DNA of 64,000 bases from Mucilaginibacter sp. (GTDB taxonomy: Bacteria; Bacteroidota; Bacteroidia; Sphingobacteriales; Sphingobacteriaceae): positions 50,226 to 114,225 of the forward strand of contig NZ_JANYGQ010000012.1 in NCBI RefSeq assembly GCF_025359345.1, in the 5' to 3' direction. How positions within the stretch are numbered: the stretch's first letter is position 1; each line of letters begins with the position of its first letter. This document shows positions 17,789-25,270 of this stretch, piece after piece. The translations under genes and the position numbers were made by a program. The notes under the pieces are model-generated. The model was not told where the DNA came from. It ran no database searches and saw only the letters and a list, made by a program, of their open reading frames with translations.

Positions 17789-18686
17789 AAATTTCTGCCA
17801 GGGCTGATGTAATTTCCGGGTATTTGAATTTAAATCCGGCGCCCTCAATTTTTTGCGCCGATACTTTGGTGCTGCCAAGTACAATGGTGCTCATTTCGCC
17901 CATAATAAGCTTTAAAACAAATGCCGGCACTTTTGGCGCCCATAAAGGTTTGTGCAATTGTTTGGCAATGGCTTTGGTAAGCTGTGCATTCGTCACCGGA
18001 GTAGGGGCAACCTGGTTATAAACGCCGGCGAAGCTTTCATTTTCAATACCCAGCATATACATATCAACCACATCCTGCCAGTGTATCCAGGGCACCCATT
18101 GTTCGCCGCTGCCTAAGGGAGAGCCAACATATAATTTAACAGGCTGCGCCATTAGCTTTAAAGCGCCATCAACAGCAAGCACCACGCCAGTGCGGAATTT
18201 TACGATGCGTAAACCAAGCTTTTGCCCCTCGTCGACCGCATTTTCCCATTCCATGCAGCAATTGGCCATAAAATCGGTATTGGGTGGACTTTCTTCAGTT
18301 AGCAACTCATCACCCCGGTCGCTGTAATAGCCAATGGCTGATGCAGATACTATGGATGAAACCTGGTGCTTTTTTGTACCCAGGAGGTTATAAATTAATC
18401 TAATTGATTTTGCCCGGCTGTCTATAATTTCTTTTTTGCGCTCGTCGGTCCAGCGTTTATCAGCAATGGCAGCGCCAGCAAGATGAACAATTACATCAAC
18501 GCCATCAATGCAGGCTGGGTCTATTTCTCCCTTGTTAACATCCCACAAAAAGGTTTTTACCTGCGGGTTTTTGCCCGCGCTGCGGCTTAAATGGCTTACC
18601 CGCCAGCCTTTAGCCAGCAATTGTTCGGTAAGCTTTATGCCGATAAGGCCCGTACCCCCGGTAAGGAGGATGGATTTGGAGTTCAT
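17781..18686 (-). CDS. TIGR01777 family (SDR39U1/YfcH-like) NAD(P)-dependent epimerase
   Basis: A 301-residue extended short-chain dehydrogenase-like protein. The nucleotide-binding motif GGTGLIG lies at residues 10-16. The family signatures VHLAGAAIADKRW and SSIVSASAIGYYSDRGDE follow, then WVPWIHWQDVVDMY and the C-terminal DUF1731-type segment (KVPAFVLKLIMGEMS). The true substrate of the family is unknown. Members often neighbour photolyase genes and light/singlet-oxygen regulons, and here the gene overlaps a photolyase by 8 bp. Confidence 0.9.
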   Translation of the reverse strand: MNSKSILLTGGTGLIGIKLTEQLLAKGWRVSHLSRSAGKNPQVKTFLWDVNKGEIDPACIDGVDVIVHLAGAAIADKRWTDERKKEIIDSRAKSIRLIYNLLGTKKHQVSSIVSASAIGYYSDRGDELLTEESPPNTDFMANCCMEWENAVDEGQKLGLRIVKFRTGVVLAVDGALKLMAQPVKLYVGSPLGSGEQWVPWIHWQDVVDMYMLGIENESFAGVYNQVAPTPVTNAQLTKAIAKQLHKPLWAPKVPAFVLKLIMGEMSTIVLGSTKVSAQKIEGAGFKFKYPEITSALAEIYG

Positions 18687-18839
18687 AGTCGATGGTTAGT
18701 TAGTCCATGGACGATAGGCCATAGACCATGGTAAAATTGGGTAAATTGTATTGGCTAAGTTGTTCTACTATCGACTATGGTCCATGGACTATGGTCAATT
18801 TTTTGCATGCTGCTACTATGGTCCATGGACTATCGTCTG
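18687..18839. repeat. CTATGGTCCATGGACTATCG inverted/direct repeat element
   Basis: At least three CCATGG-centred palindromic words occur here (ACTATGGTCCATGGACTAT and variants), with the unit recurring at both ends in opposite orientation. It starts right at the ATG side of the TIGR01777 gene and ends at the stop side of the Dabb gene, so it fills the entire gap. Confidence 0.7.
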
Positions 18840-19151
18840 TTAAACGTTCACGCTATCCGATACAACAACTTTGCTACAAAGCGGTTTGGCGTAGTTCTCG
18901 GCAAATATTACGTGGGTAGGGTCAACCTGGTATGCTTCCTGTGCTTCGGGGGTATCAAATAACAGCAGCAGCGAAACATCGTATGAGCGATCGACGACAC
19001 TGCGGAAGGTTTCAGCAGGTACGCCAATGTGTATTTCGCGGATGTGCGGTATAGGCAGCAGCAAGTTTAAGCCGTCAAGCAGTTGCTGTTTATCGGCTTT
19101 ATCATTAAGCCAGAAATGTACGTGGTGAACGAAGGTGTTTTTAAGGAGCAT
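18840..19151 (-). CDS. Dabb (stress-responsive alpha/beta barrel) family protein
   Basis: A 103-residue single-domain protein. The Dabb dimeric ferredoxin-like fold shows as FVHHVHFWLN (strand 1 with paired His), then IREIHIGVPAE, YDVSLLLLFDTPEAQEAYQVDP, and a terminal HVIFAEN plus SKVVVSD strand. Plant and bacterial members are stress-linked or small ring-modifying enzymes; no catalytic role can be assigned here. It sits in the minus-strand run that contains the photolyase and SDR genes. Confidence 0.88.
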   Translation of the reverse strand: MLLKNTFVHHVHFWLNDKADKQQLLDGLNLLLPIPHIREIHIGVPAETFRSVVDRSYDVSLLLLFDTPEAQEAYQVDPTHVIFAENYAKPLCSKVVVSDSVNV

Positions 19152-19240
19152 GGTAAGTTATTTTATTGGCTAAAATCGGAATAAAAATTAATGATTACGC
19201 TCGGGATTTATCAACTTTTTAAAAGTTGTCAAATCTGAGA

Positions 19241-20686
19241 CTATGCGGATACTTCAAACTTTGTAATCTGCTCCGCCATCCCCTTAAAAATAAAGATATG
19301 AAACGGGAACATGGCCGCCCAGTACAACCTGCCCCATAAACCTTTGGGCCTGAAGGTAGCTACCTGGCTCAAAAATGTTTCACCATGGCGCTCTACAATT
19401 TTAAATTCGAGCCAGGCTTCGCCGGGAAGTTTCATTTCGGCATAAAGCAGCAGGCGTTTGTGGGGTTTGTCGGCCAGTAAAACGCGCCAGAAATCGATGG
19501 CGTCGCCGGGGGAGATATTGATATTGCTGGTACGGCCGCGGCGCGAGCCTACGCCGCCAACAACTTTATCTAAAAAACCACGCAGGTTCCAAATCCAGTT
19601 CCAATAGTACCAGCCGCGTTTACCGCCAATGGCCCACAGGTTGTTCAACACCTCTTTCACATCGCGTTTAAACGGCGTTTTTACTTTGTATTCAAGCGTA
19701 CCGTTTTGAGGTACTTTTATCTGGTCCATAAAGCCAGGTTCCAGGTAGCCACGGTTAAGGGCGTCTTTCCAACTGGAAACAATAGAGTTTTGCTCGATCT
19801 TTACGAATGCGAGCTCCAATGCTTCTTTGTAGGTAAGGCATTTCCGCTGCGCAACTTCATTAATTGAGTTGTCTTTTACAATGGTTTCATTTTTCATGCT
19901 ATCCACCAGGCTTTGCGCCAGCGAGTAGCTTACCGATGTAACAAAATAGAGCCAGTAAGATGATATTTTTGGTGACAGGAACGGTATGGTTATAATGTAC
20001 CGCTTAAGTTTGCGCACTTCAGCATAGCCTAGCATCATTTTCTTAAAGGTGAGGATATCAGGGCCGCCAATATCGAACGTGCGGTTATATGCTTTTTGGT
20101 TAAGTAAAACGCTTTCAAGATAGCCCAGCACATCTCTTATGGCAATGGGCTGGCATTTGGTGTTTACCCAGCGGGGTACGGTCATTAAGGGTAATTTTTC
20201 TGTCAGATCCCTGATAATTTCGAATGATGAGCTGCCTGAACCAATAATAATTGACGCCCGTAAAACTGTAAGCGCTGATTTTCCTTCTTTCAGCACATCC
20301 TCCACATGCCGGCGCGATTTTAAATGGGTCGACAGGTGGCTGTCATTGGTGATGCCGCTTAAAAATATAGTTTGTTTACAATCGGTTTTGTCAAGCTGCT
20401 CAATAAAATTATGGGCTGATGTTGCCTCCAGTTCAGCAAAATCTTTGTTCCCGGTCATGGAGTGCACCAGGTAGTAGGCCGCATCGATATCAGCGGGAAA
20501 ATCTTCAATAGTTTCGGGGTTCAGTAAATCCCCGGTCAGCAAAGTTACATGGGTGCTGTAGTCGCTGTTTTCGTGAAAACGGCGTTTGTCCCTCACCAGG
20601 CAAATCAAATCATGGCCTTTCTCCAGCAACACGGGGATGAGCCGGGTGCCGATGTATCCGTTAGCGCCTGCGAGAAGTATTTTCAT
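19241..20686 (-). CDS. SDR-family NAD(P)-binding protein with DUF2867 domain
   Basis: A 481-residue protein. An atypical SDR domain occupies residues 1-300 with the GANGYIG nucleotide-binding motif (7-13). DYAxx-type catalysis is not obvious. The C-terminal part (about 330-478, including GGKRGWYYWNWIWNLRG, GDAIDFWRV, LYAEMKLPGEAWLEFKI and PKGLWGRLYW) is the DUF2867 module, a lipid-binding-like fold also seen in E. coli YbjT-type proteins. Substrate unknown; a membrane-lipid or quinone-related role is a guess. It belongs to the same minus-strand cluster as the photolyase and ABC1 genes. Confidence 0.88.
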   Translation of the reverse strand: MKILLAGANGYIGTRLIPVLLEKGHDLICLVRDKRRFHENSDYSTHVTLLTGDLLNPETIEDFPADIDAAYYLVHSMTGNKDFAELEATSAHNFIEQLDKTDCKQTIFLSGITNDSHLSTHLKSRRHVEDVLKEGKSALTVLRASIIIGSGSSSFEIIRDLTEKLPLMTVPRWVNTKCQPIAIRDVLGYLESVLLNQKAYNRTFDIGGPDILTFKKMMLGYAEVRKLKRYIITIPFLSPKISSYWLYFVTSVSYSLAQSLVDSMKNETIVKDNSINEVAQRKCLTYKEALELAFVKIEQNSIVSSWKDALNRGYLEPGFMDQIKVPQNGTLEYKVKTPFKRDVKEVLNNLWAIGGKRGWYYWNWIWNLRGFLDKVVGGVGSRRGRTSNINISPGDAIDFWRVLLADKPHKRLLLYAEMKLPGEAWLEFKIVERHGETFLSQVATFRPKGLWGRLYWAAMFPFHIFIFKGMAEQITKFEVSA

Positions 20687-20782
20687 ATGCTTACTAACAA
20701 TTTAACAACCAAACTTTCAGCAAGTTTTATCAGCAACAAAATTGTCTTTATCGCCAGCTGATAACTTGAAATTGGCGATTAT

Positions 20783-22111
20783 TTAAACAAACTGCTCCAC
20801 CACATGTGGTTTAAACGTGTCCGTTTTTACCTCGGCCTTTAACTCGTGCAATATATTGTATAAACCAAAATTCGTACGGTTTACATAAATAAAATGCTTT
20901 ACGCCGCGCGCTTGTTTAAACTCGGGCATTTTTGACACTTTTTCGCCAAAGCCGTATAACTCTTCGAAGAAAGCGGTTTGGCCAAAATCAAAATGATCGG
21001 TTATATAAGGTTTGGCAAACAGGCCGATCATTTGCCGGTACATGCCGTAGTAAAACTCAATTTGTGCCGGTGTATCATTGGGGTGTATCATTTCCAGCTG
21101 GCGGAAAGCTTTGATGGTTTCTTCCTTGTTATCCATTAACCCGGTTGAGGTAAGCGAGAAGAAGGGGTAATAAAAGTCTTCGGGCATTTCTTTTATACAG
21201 CCAAAATCAATAACACCAAGCTTCTCGTCGCTGGTAATCATAAAATTACCGGGGTGTGGGTCGGCGTGTACAGCGCGCAGCTCATGCTGCTGAAAGTTAT
21301 AAAAGTCCCAAAGCGCCTGCCCAATTTTGTTGCGCAGCTGCTGCGAAGGGTTGGTATGTAAAAACTCGCGCAGGTGTTTGCCTTCCAGCCAGTCCATAGT
21401 GATGATGCGTTTGCTGGATAGTTCGGGATAGTATTTCGGGAAGACAACATTGTCCAGCCCCGCGCACGCATTTGAAAATTCGATAGAACGGCGTACTTCC
21501 AGTTCGTAATCGGTTTCTTCCAGCAGGCGTTCCTCCACTTCTTTCATGTAAACGTCAAGTTCGCGCTCACTCATGCCCAGCATCCGGAAAGCAAAGGGTT
21601 TTACCAGTTTAAGGTCGGACGATATGGAATCACCAACACCCGGATATTGTATTTTAACGGCCAGCTTTTTACCGTCCAGTTCGGCCTGGTGCACCTGGCC
21701 TATTGAGGCTGCGTTTGATGAGCGCACATTAAACTTATCGTAAATTTTATCGGGCGTTTTGCCGAAGTATTTTTTAAAGGTCTGTACAATCAGCGGGCCC
21801 GAAAGGGGAGGTGCGTTGTACTGTGACTGCGAAAATTTATCAGTATACGCCTGCGGCAGCAGGTTTTTATCCATGCTAAGCATCTGCGCCACTTTTAACG
21901 CGCTGCCCTTTAGCTCGCTTAAAGATTCGTAAATATCCGATGCGTTATCCTCGTTCAATTCACTTTTATCCATGTCCGGATTAAAGAGCTTTTTTGAATA
22001 ATGCTTAATATAATTGCCACCAATTTTAAACCCGGTTTTTACAAATTTGGCCGAGCGCTCAACCTTGCTGGTGGGTATGCTGTTTTGTTCTTTTGGTGTT
22101 TTATCACTCAT
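20783..22111 (-). CDS. ABC1/UbiB-family atypical kinase
   Basis: A 442-residue protein-kinase-like ATPase. Present are the N-terminal extension motif KVAQ (residues 73-76, where the family usually has KxGQ), the Ala-rich loop NAASIGQVHQAEL, the nucleotide-binding Lys in AVKIQYPG (Lys153), HADPHPGNF and IDFGCIKE. Relatives support quinone synthesis or membrane lipid homeostasis rather than protein phosphorylation. The KxGQ Gly is replaced by Ala, which in characterised ABC1 proteins affects nucleotide selectivity, so it is worth noting. It lies 1 bp after the HAD gene, last in a TetR-HAD-ABC1 operon. Confidence 0.9.
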   Translation of the reverse strand: MSDKTPKEQNSIPTSKVERSAKFVKTGFKIGGNYIKHYSKKLFNPDMDKSELNEDNASDIYESLSELKGSALKVAQMLSMDKNLLPQAYTDKFSQSQYNAPPLSGPLIVQTFKKYFGKTPDKIYDKFNVRSSNAASIGQVHQAELDGKKLAVKIQYPGVGDSISSDLKLVKPFAFRMLGMSERELDVYMKEVEERLLEETDYELEVRRSIEFSNACAGLDNVVFPKYYPELSSKRIITMDWLEGKHLREFLHTNPSQQLRNKIGQALWDFYNFQQHELRAVHADPHPGNFMITSDEKLGVIDFGCIKEMPEDFYYPFFSLTSTGLMDNKEETIKAFRQLEMIHPNDTPAQIEFYYGMYRQMIGLFAKPYITDHFDFGQTAFFEELYGFGEKVSKMPEFKQARGVKHFIYVNRTNFGLYNILHELKAEVKTDTFKPHVVEQFV

Positions 22112-22112
22112 G

Positions 22113-22784
22113 TTAATGTTCCTTAAATAATGCGGCCAGCTTTTGCACGGTTAGTTGTGAATAATCATCAATTACCAAATCAACCGGGTAGAGGTCAGCT
22201 GCAGGGTGGCCCGTAGTTATGCCGACAACCTTCATGCCTGCATCGTTCGCCGCCTTAATGCCGGCAAGCGAGTCTTCGAAAACTACGCAATTAGCAGGCT
22301 CACGGTTTAGTTTTTCGGCAGCTTTTAAAAATATTTGTGGGTTGGGCTTGGGTTTGCTTACCATTGTTGAGTTAACAATCTCGTCAAAATCATCCCGAAT
22401 CGGCACTTTATCCAGTATAAAGTTGATGTCTTCTACCGTTGCTGAAGTTGCCATTGCCATTTTAACGCCGGCATTTTTTAGTTCGGTTAAAAAGTTTTCC
22501 AGCCCGTTCACTGGCGCCAGGTATGGCGCATACAGTTCGCGGTAAAGTCCTTCTTTTTCGGCAAGCAACGCCTTTAACCCGGTTTCGTCGCGGTCGGGAA
22601 ATAAACCCCGCAGCGTATCCAAAATGGGCACGCCGCTTATTTGGGTGTAATAAGTTTGTTTGCTTAACTCGCCTTTGCCGTATTTTTTAAAAAGGGCCTG
22701 CCACGATTTAAAATGGTAGGGGGTATTGTCTATTAATGTGCCGTCCATGTCAAATATAGCGGCGAACGAATTAATTGCTTCCAA
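22113..22784 (-). CDS. HAD-superfamily phosphatase, beta-phosphoglucomutase-like
   Basis: A 223-residue subfamily IA HAD hydrolase. It has the nucleophile/acid pair FDMDGT (Asp12, Asp14), a helical cap starting NTPYHFKSW, MATSAT (motif II Thr/Ser), SKPKPNP (motif III Lys) and VVFEDSLAGIKAA (motif IV). Substrate is probably a small sugar phosphate. The only plausible start is TTG at 22782-22784, because a stop closes the frame upstream and the next ATG would remove the catalytic Asp. The start overlaps the TetR coding end by 14 bp, pointing to translational coupling. Confidence 0.87.
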   Translation of the reverse strand: MEAINSFAAIFDMDGTLIDNTPYHFKSWQALFKKYGKGELSKQTYYTQISGVPILDTLRGLFPDRDETGLKALLAEKEGLYRELYAPYLAPVNGLENFLTELKNAGVKMAMATSATVEDINFILDKVPIRDDFDEIVNSTMVSKPKPNPQIFLKAAEKLNREPANCVVFEDSLAGIKAANDAGMKVVGITTGHPAADLYPVDLVIDDYSQLTVQKLAALFKEH

Positions 22785-23433
22785 AGCCCATCTTTTCGGT
22801 TAAGCCGCCGTTTTTGGCTAAAAACTTGCCATACTCAAAAAGGTTGTCGATCGGCGAACGCTGAAACAGGTCGAACGTTACGTTGATGCCTTTTTCAATA
22901 GCCTCATCAGTTTTTTCGAACCCCGTCGAGTTATCATTTATCCAGAAATTAAGCACAAACACCAACTGCACCCAAAGCGCATCCTTATAACGGTTGCTAA
23001 AGAACTTACGTTCGGATAATTCGTTCGTTTCCAGCCCTTCGGTAATCAAATCGCTGCAGAAGCTTTCAAAAGCGTCCTTCATACCAGTAAAAATAACAGG
23101 GGTGGTAAATGATTTCGGCTGTTTTTTGATGCTGTAAACAACAAAACTGCGGCTGCTTTTAAGCAACTCAAAAAAGCTGTAGAAAAATGACAAGGCCTTT
23201 TCGCGTGCCGAATATTGACCCCACACTTCCTGGGTTTTTATTTCGGCAATGGTGCGCACCGCAAAGTTGGTCCACAAATGTTGCTCAATAGCGTCGAACG
23301 AGCCAAAGAAGCGATAAAATTCCTCTTCGGTCATTTTATTCTTTTTTGCAAAAACGTAAACCGATTTGGGCTGAGTTCCCTCGGTTAATACAAAATCGAT
23401 ATATGCTTTCTGGATGCTTTCGATAGTAGCCAT
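22771..23433 (-). CDS. TetR-family regulator
   Basis: A 220-residue regulator when started at ATG 23431-23433 (MATIESIQKAYIDFVL); the open frame reaches 19 codons further, but the upstream Met is less likely. The DNA-binding helices are at residues about 5-50 (SVYVFAKKNKMTEEEFYRFFGS), followed by an all-helical ligand/dimer domain with KKQPKSFTTPVIFTGMKDAF. It is first in an operon with the HAD and ABC1 genes and divergent from the cryptochrome DASH gene, so it may control both sides. A TACTT-GT-AAGTA dyad lies 38 bp upstream. Confidence 0.85.
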   Translation of the reverse strand: MATIESIQKAYIDFVLTEGTQPKSVYVFAKKNKMTEEEFYRFFGSFDAIEQHLWTNFAVRTIAEIKTQEVWGQYSAREKALSFFYSFFELLKSSRSFVVYSIKKQPKSFTTPVIFTGMKDAFESFCSDLITEGLETNELSERKFFSNRYKDALWVQLVFVLNFWINDNSTGFEKTDEAIEKGINVTFDLFQRSPIDNLFEYGKFLAKNGGLTEKMGFGSN

Positions 23434-23470
23434 AACAGGTGTGTTAGTTGAAAATATAAAATTAAAATAA

Positions 23471-23482
23471 TACTTGTAAGTA
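23471..23482. promoter_or_regulatory. Possible operator dyad (TACTT-GT-AAGTA)
   Basis: A perfect 5-bp inverted repeat with a 2-bp spacer lies in the divergent intergenic region, 38 bp upstream of the TetR start. It is a candidate site for autoregulation, but it is short and could be chance in AT-rich DNA. Confidence 0.25.
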
Positions 23483-23621
23483 AATGTCACAGGTATCTAT
23501 AATTAACGGTAGGATATTTAGGATAGTACAAAATATAGCTTACATTTAAATTCCTGTACTGTTTAAAATACCAAAATCACACTAAAAATGTTTAGCCGGT
23601 GTCAAATATTGGCTACAGATG

Positions 23622-23651
23622 TTGGTAACAAATAAATAAATTGCAAATTTG
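23622..23651 (+). promoter_or_regulatory. Promoter of the cryptochrome DASH gene
   Basis: TTG (23622-23624), a 19-nt spacer and CAAATTTG (23644-23651) match the Bacteroidota promoter with one mismatch in the -7 box. The predicted leader is about 30 nt. Confidence 0.45.
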
Positions 23652-23686
23652 TACACTGCAGTAAAGTTAACCCCCCTTGATTAACT

Positions 23687-24991
23687 ATGAGCGAAAGAAC
23701 AATATTGGTATGGTTTAGGAATGATTTACGCATTCGCGATAATGAAATATTATTGGAAGCAATACGTAAAGCCGATAAAGTATTACCTGTTTATTGTTTC
23801 GACCCTTTCTATTTTAAACATAATCTGTCCGGCAACCCTAAGACTGGTAATATAAGGGCAAGGTTTCTTTTGGAGTCGGTAGCCAATCTTCGCAAAAATT
23901 TACAGGCACTGGGCGGTGAACTTATCATCCGGATAGGCAACCCGGCCGAAATATTGCCACAACTTGCCGATGAGTACCAGGTAAACGAAGTGTACCATCA
24001 CCGCGAAGTTGCACACGAGGAAACCGAAATATCTGAACAAGTGGAAACCGCGCTTTGGAAAATGAGGCTTAATCTGAAGCATTTTATAGGGCATACACTA
24101 TATCATAAAGAGGATTTACCGTTCCCGATAAAGGATATCCCCGACAGCTTTGCCGTTTTTAAGAAGAAGGTGGAGCGCGATAGTAATGTACGCCAGTGTG
24201 TGGCCACTCCCGACCAAATAGTTGCCCCGGAAATTAAAGATAAAGGTGAAATTCCAACCTTGCAAATGCTGGGCTTGAACGAACCCTTTGACGACCCGCG
24301 TGCAACTGAACATTTTGTTGGGGGCGAAGATGAAGCGCAGGCACAGCTCGAAAAGTTTTTCTTAAATAACAGCCACACCATCATCGGCAAAAAAAACACT
24401 ACGCTTAATTTGTCAAAGCTGTCGCCATGGATTGCCCTTGGTTGCATCTCGCTGCGGCAGGTTTATTGGGAGGTTATTAAGCAACAACAGCTAAATAATA
24501 CGGCTTACCCGGGTATGCTGCTCGATTTACTGTGGCGCGATTATTTCAGGTTTATGTTTAAAAAACATGGCCAAAAATTCATCGCCGTAAAAGAAGAATT
24601 GACAGGTATGACTGGTAGCGTAGTAAACAGAAACGAGCTTTTTGAGCATTGGGAGCATGGGGAAACAGGCGTGCCGCTGGTAGATGCCATTATGCACGAA
24701 TTGAACGCTACGGGCTATATCAATAATTACAGCAGGCAAATTGCAGCAGGTTTTTTGGTGAATGAGCTTAAGGTCGACTGGAAGAAAGGCGCCGCTTATT
24801 TCGAAGAAAAACTCATAGATTATTCGCCCGCCAGTAATTGGGGCAACTGGGCCTTTATAGCAGGCGTTAATGATGCCCGCGAAAGCCGTTACGCTATAGC
24901 GGCGCTGCCCGTAACCGAACAAACTGCAAAAAGCGACTACATCGATACCTGGCTGCCGGAAGTATATGCAACAGGTGTTGTGGTAAAATAA
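23687..24991 (+). CDS. Cryptochrome DASH / photolyase-like flavoprotein
   Basis: A 434-residue DASH-type member. The N-terminal antenna domain begins ILVWFRNDLRIRDN. The FAD domain has KLSPWIALGCISLRQVYWE, LLWRDYFRFM, HELNATGYINNYSRQIAAGFLVNEL and NWGNWAFIAGV. DASH proteins repair single-stranded (loop) pyrimidine dimers and may sense light. The usual GVGNDPR loop is written GVNDARESRY here, one residue shorter. It is divergent from the TetR-HAD-ABC1 operon and on the far side of the cluster containing a second photolyase. Confidence 0.9.
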   Translation: MSERTILVWFRNDLRIRDNEILLEAIRKADKVLPVYCFDPFYFKHNLSGNPKTGNIRARFLLESVANLRKNLQALGGELIIRIGNPAEILPQLADEYQVNEVYHHREVAHEETEISEQVETALWKMRLNLKHFIGHTLYHKEDLPFPIKDIPDSFAVFKKKVERDSNVRQCVATPDQIVAPEIKDKGEIPTLQMLGLNEPFDDPRATEHFVGGEDEAQAQLEKFFLNNSHTIIGKKNTTLNLSKLSPWIALGCISLRQVYWEVIKQQQLNNTAYPGMLLDLLWRDYFRFMFKKHGQKFIAVKEELTGMTGSVVNRNELFEHWEHGETGVPLVDAIMHELNATGYINNYSRQIAAGFLVNELKVDWKKGAAYFEEKLIDYSPASNWGNWAFIAGVNDARESRYAIAALPVTEQTAKSDYIDTWLPEVYATGVVVK

Positions 24992-25039
24992 TTGGTTAAA
25001 ATTGTAATAATTGCCAGCCGATTACGTCATATATTTATT

Positions 25040-25144
25040 ATGAACCCCTTCGAGCAATTTACCGTTATTATTGGTTTACTCGCTATACTTTTCGAGGGTA
25101 TTTCCTACGTGCGCGATTTTCTGCGTAAACTTTTACATAAATAA
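25040..25144 (+). CDS. Candidate 34-residue single-span membrane peptide
   Basis: ATG to TAA encodes a short hydrophobic helix (VIIGLLAILFEGISYV) flanked by an acidic-polar N-terminus (MNPFEQF) and a basic tail (RDFLRKLLHK). This is the usual topology of bacterial membrane micropeptides. It occupies most of the gap between cryptochrome DASH and sucA. No Shine-Dalgarno is obvious, and function is unknown. Confidence 0.4.
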   Translation: MNPFEQFTVIIGLLAILFEGISYVRDFLRKLLHK

Positions 25145-25238
25145 ATGATGCTTTTTACCGCATTGCAACTAATACCCCAAATGTTAATAAGTGGTTAAGT
25201 TTTATAAATAATTTATAAAGTTTATAAACCTATATGTT

Positions 25239-25246
25239 TACTTTTG
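25239..25246 (+). promoter_or_regulatory. -7 box of the sucA promoter (TACTTTTG)
   Basis: Exact match to TAnnTTTG, 24 bp before the ATG at 25271. The -33 region has no TTG. The box contains an in-frame TTG at 25244 that could be mistaken for a start codon. Confidence 0.5.
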
Positions 25247-25270
25247 TACCGTTTTAAAGATTGGTTTCTC

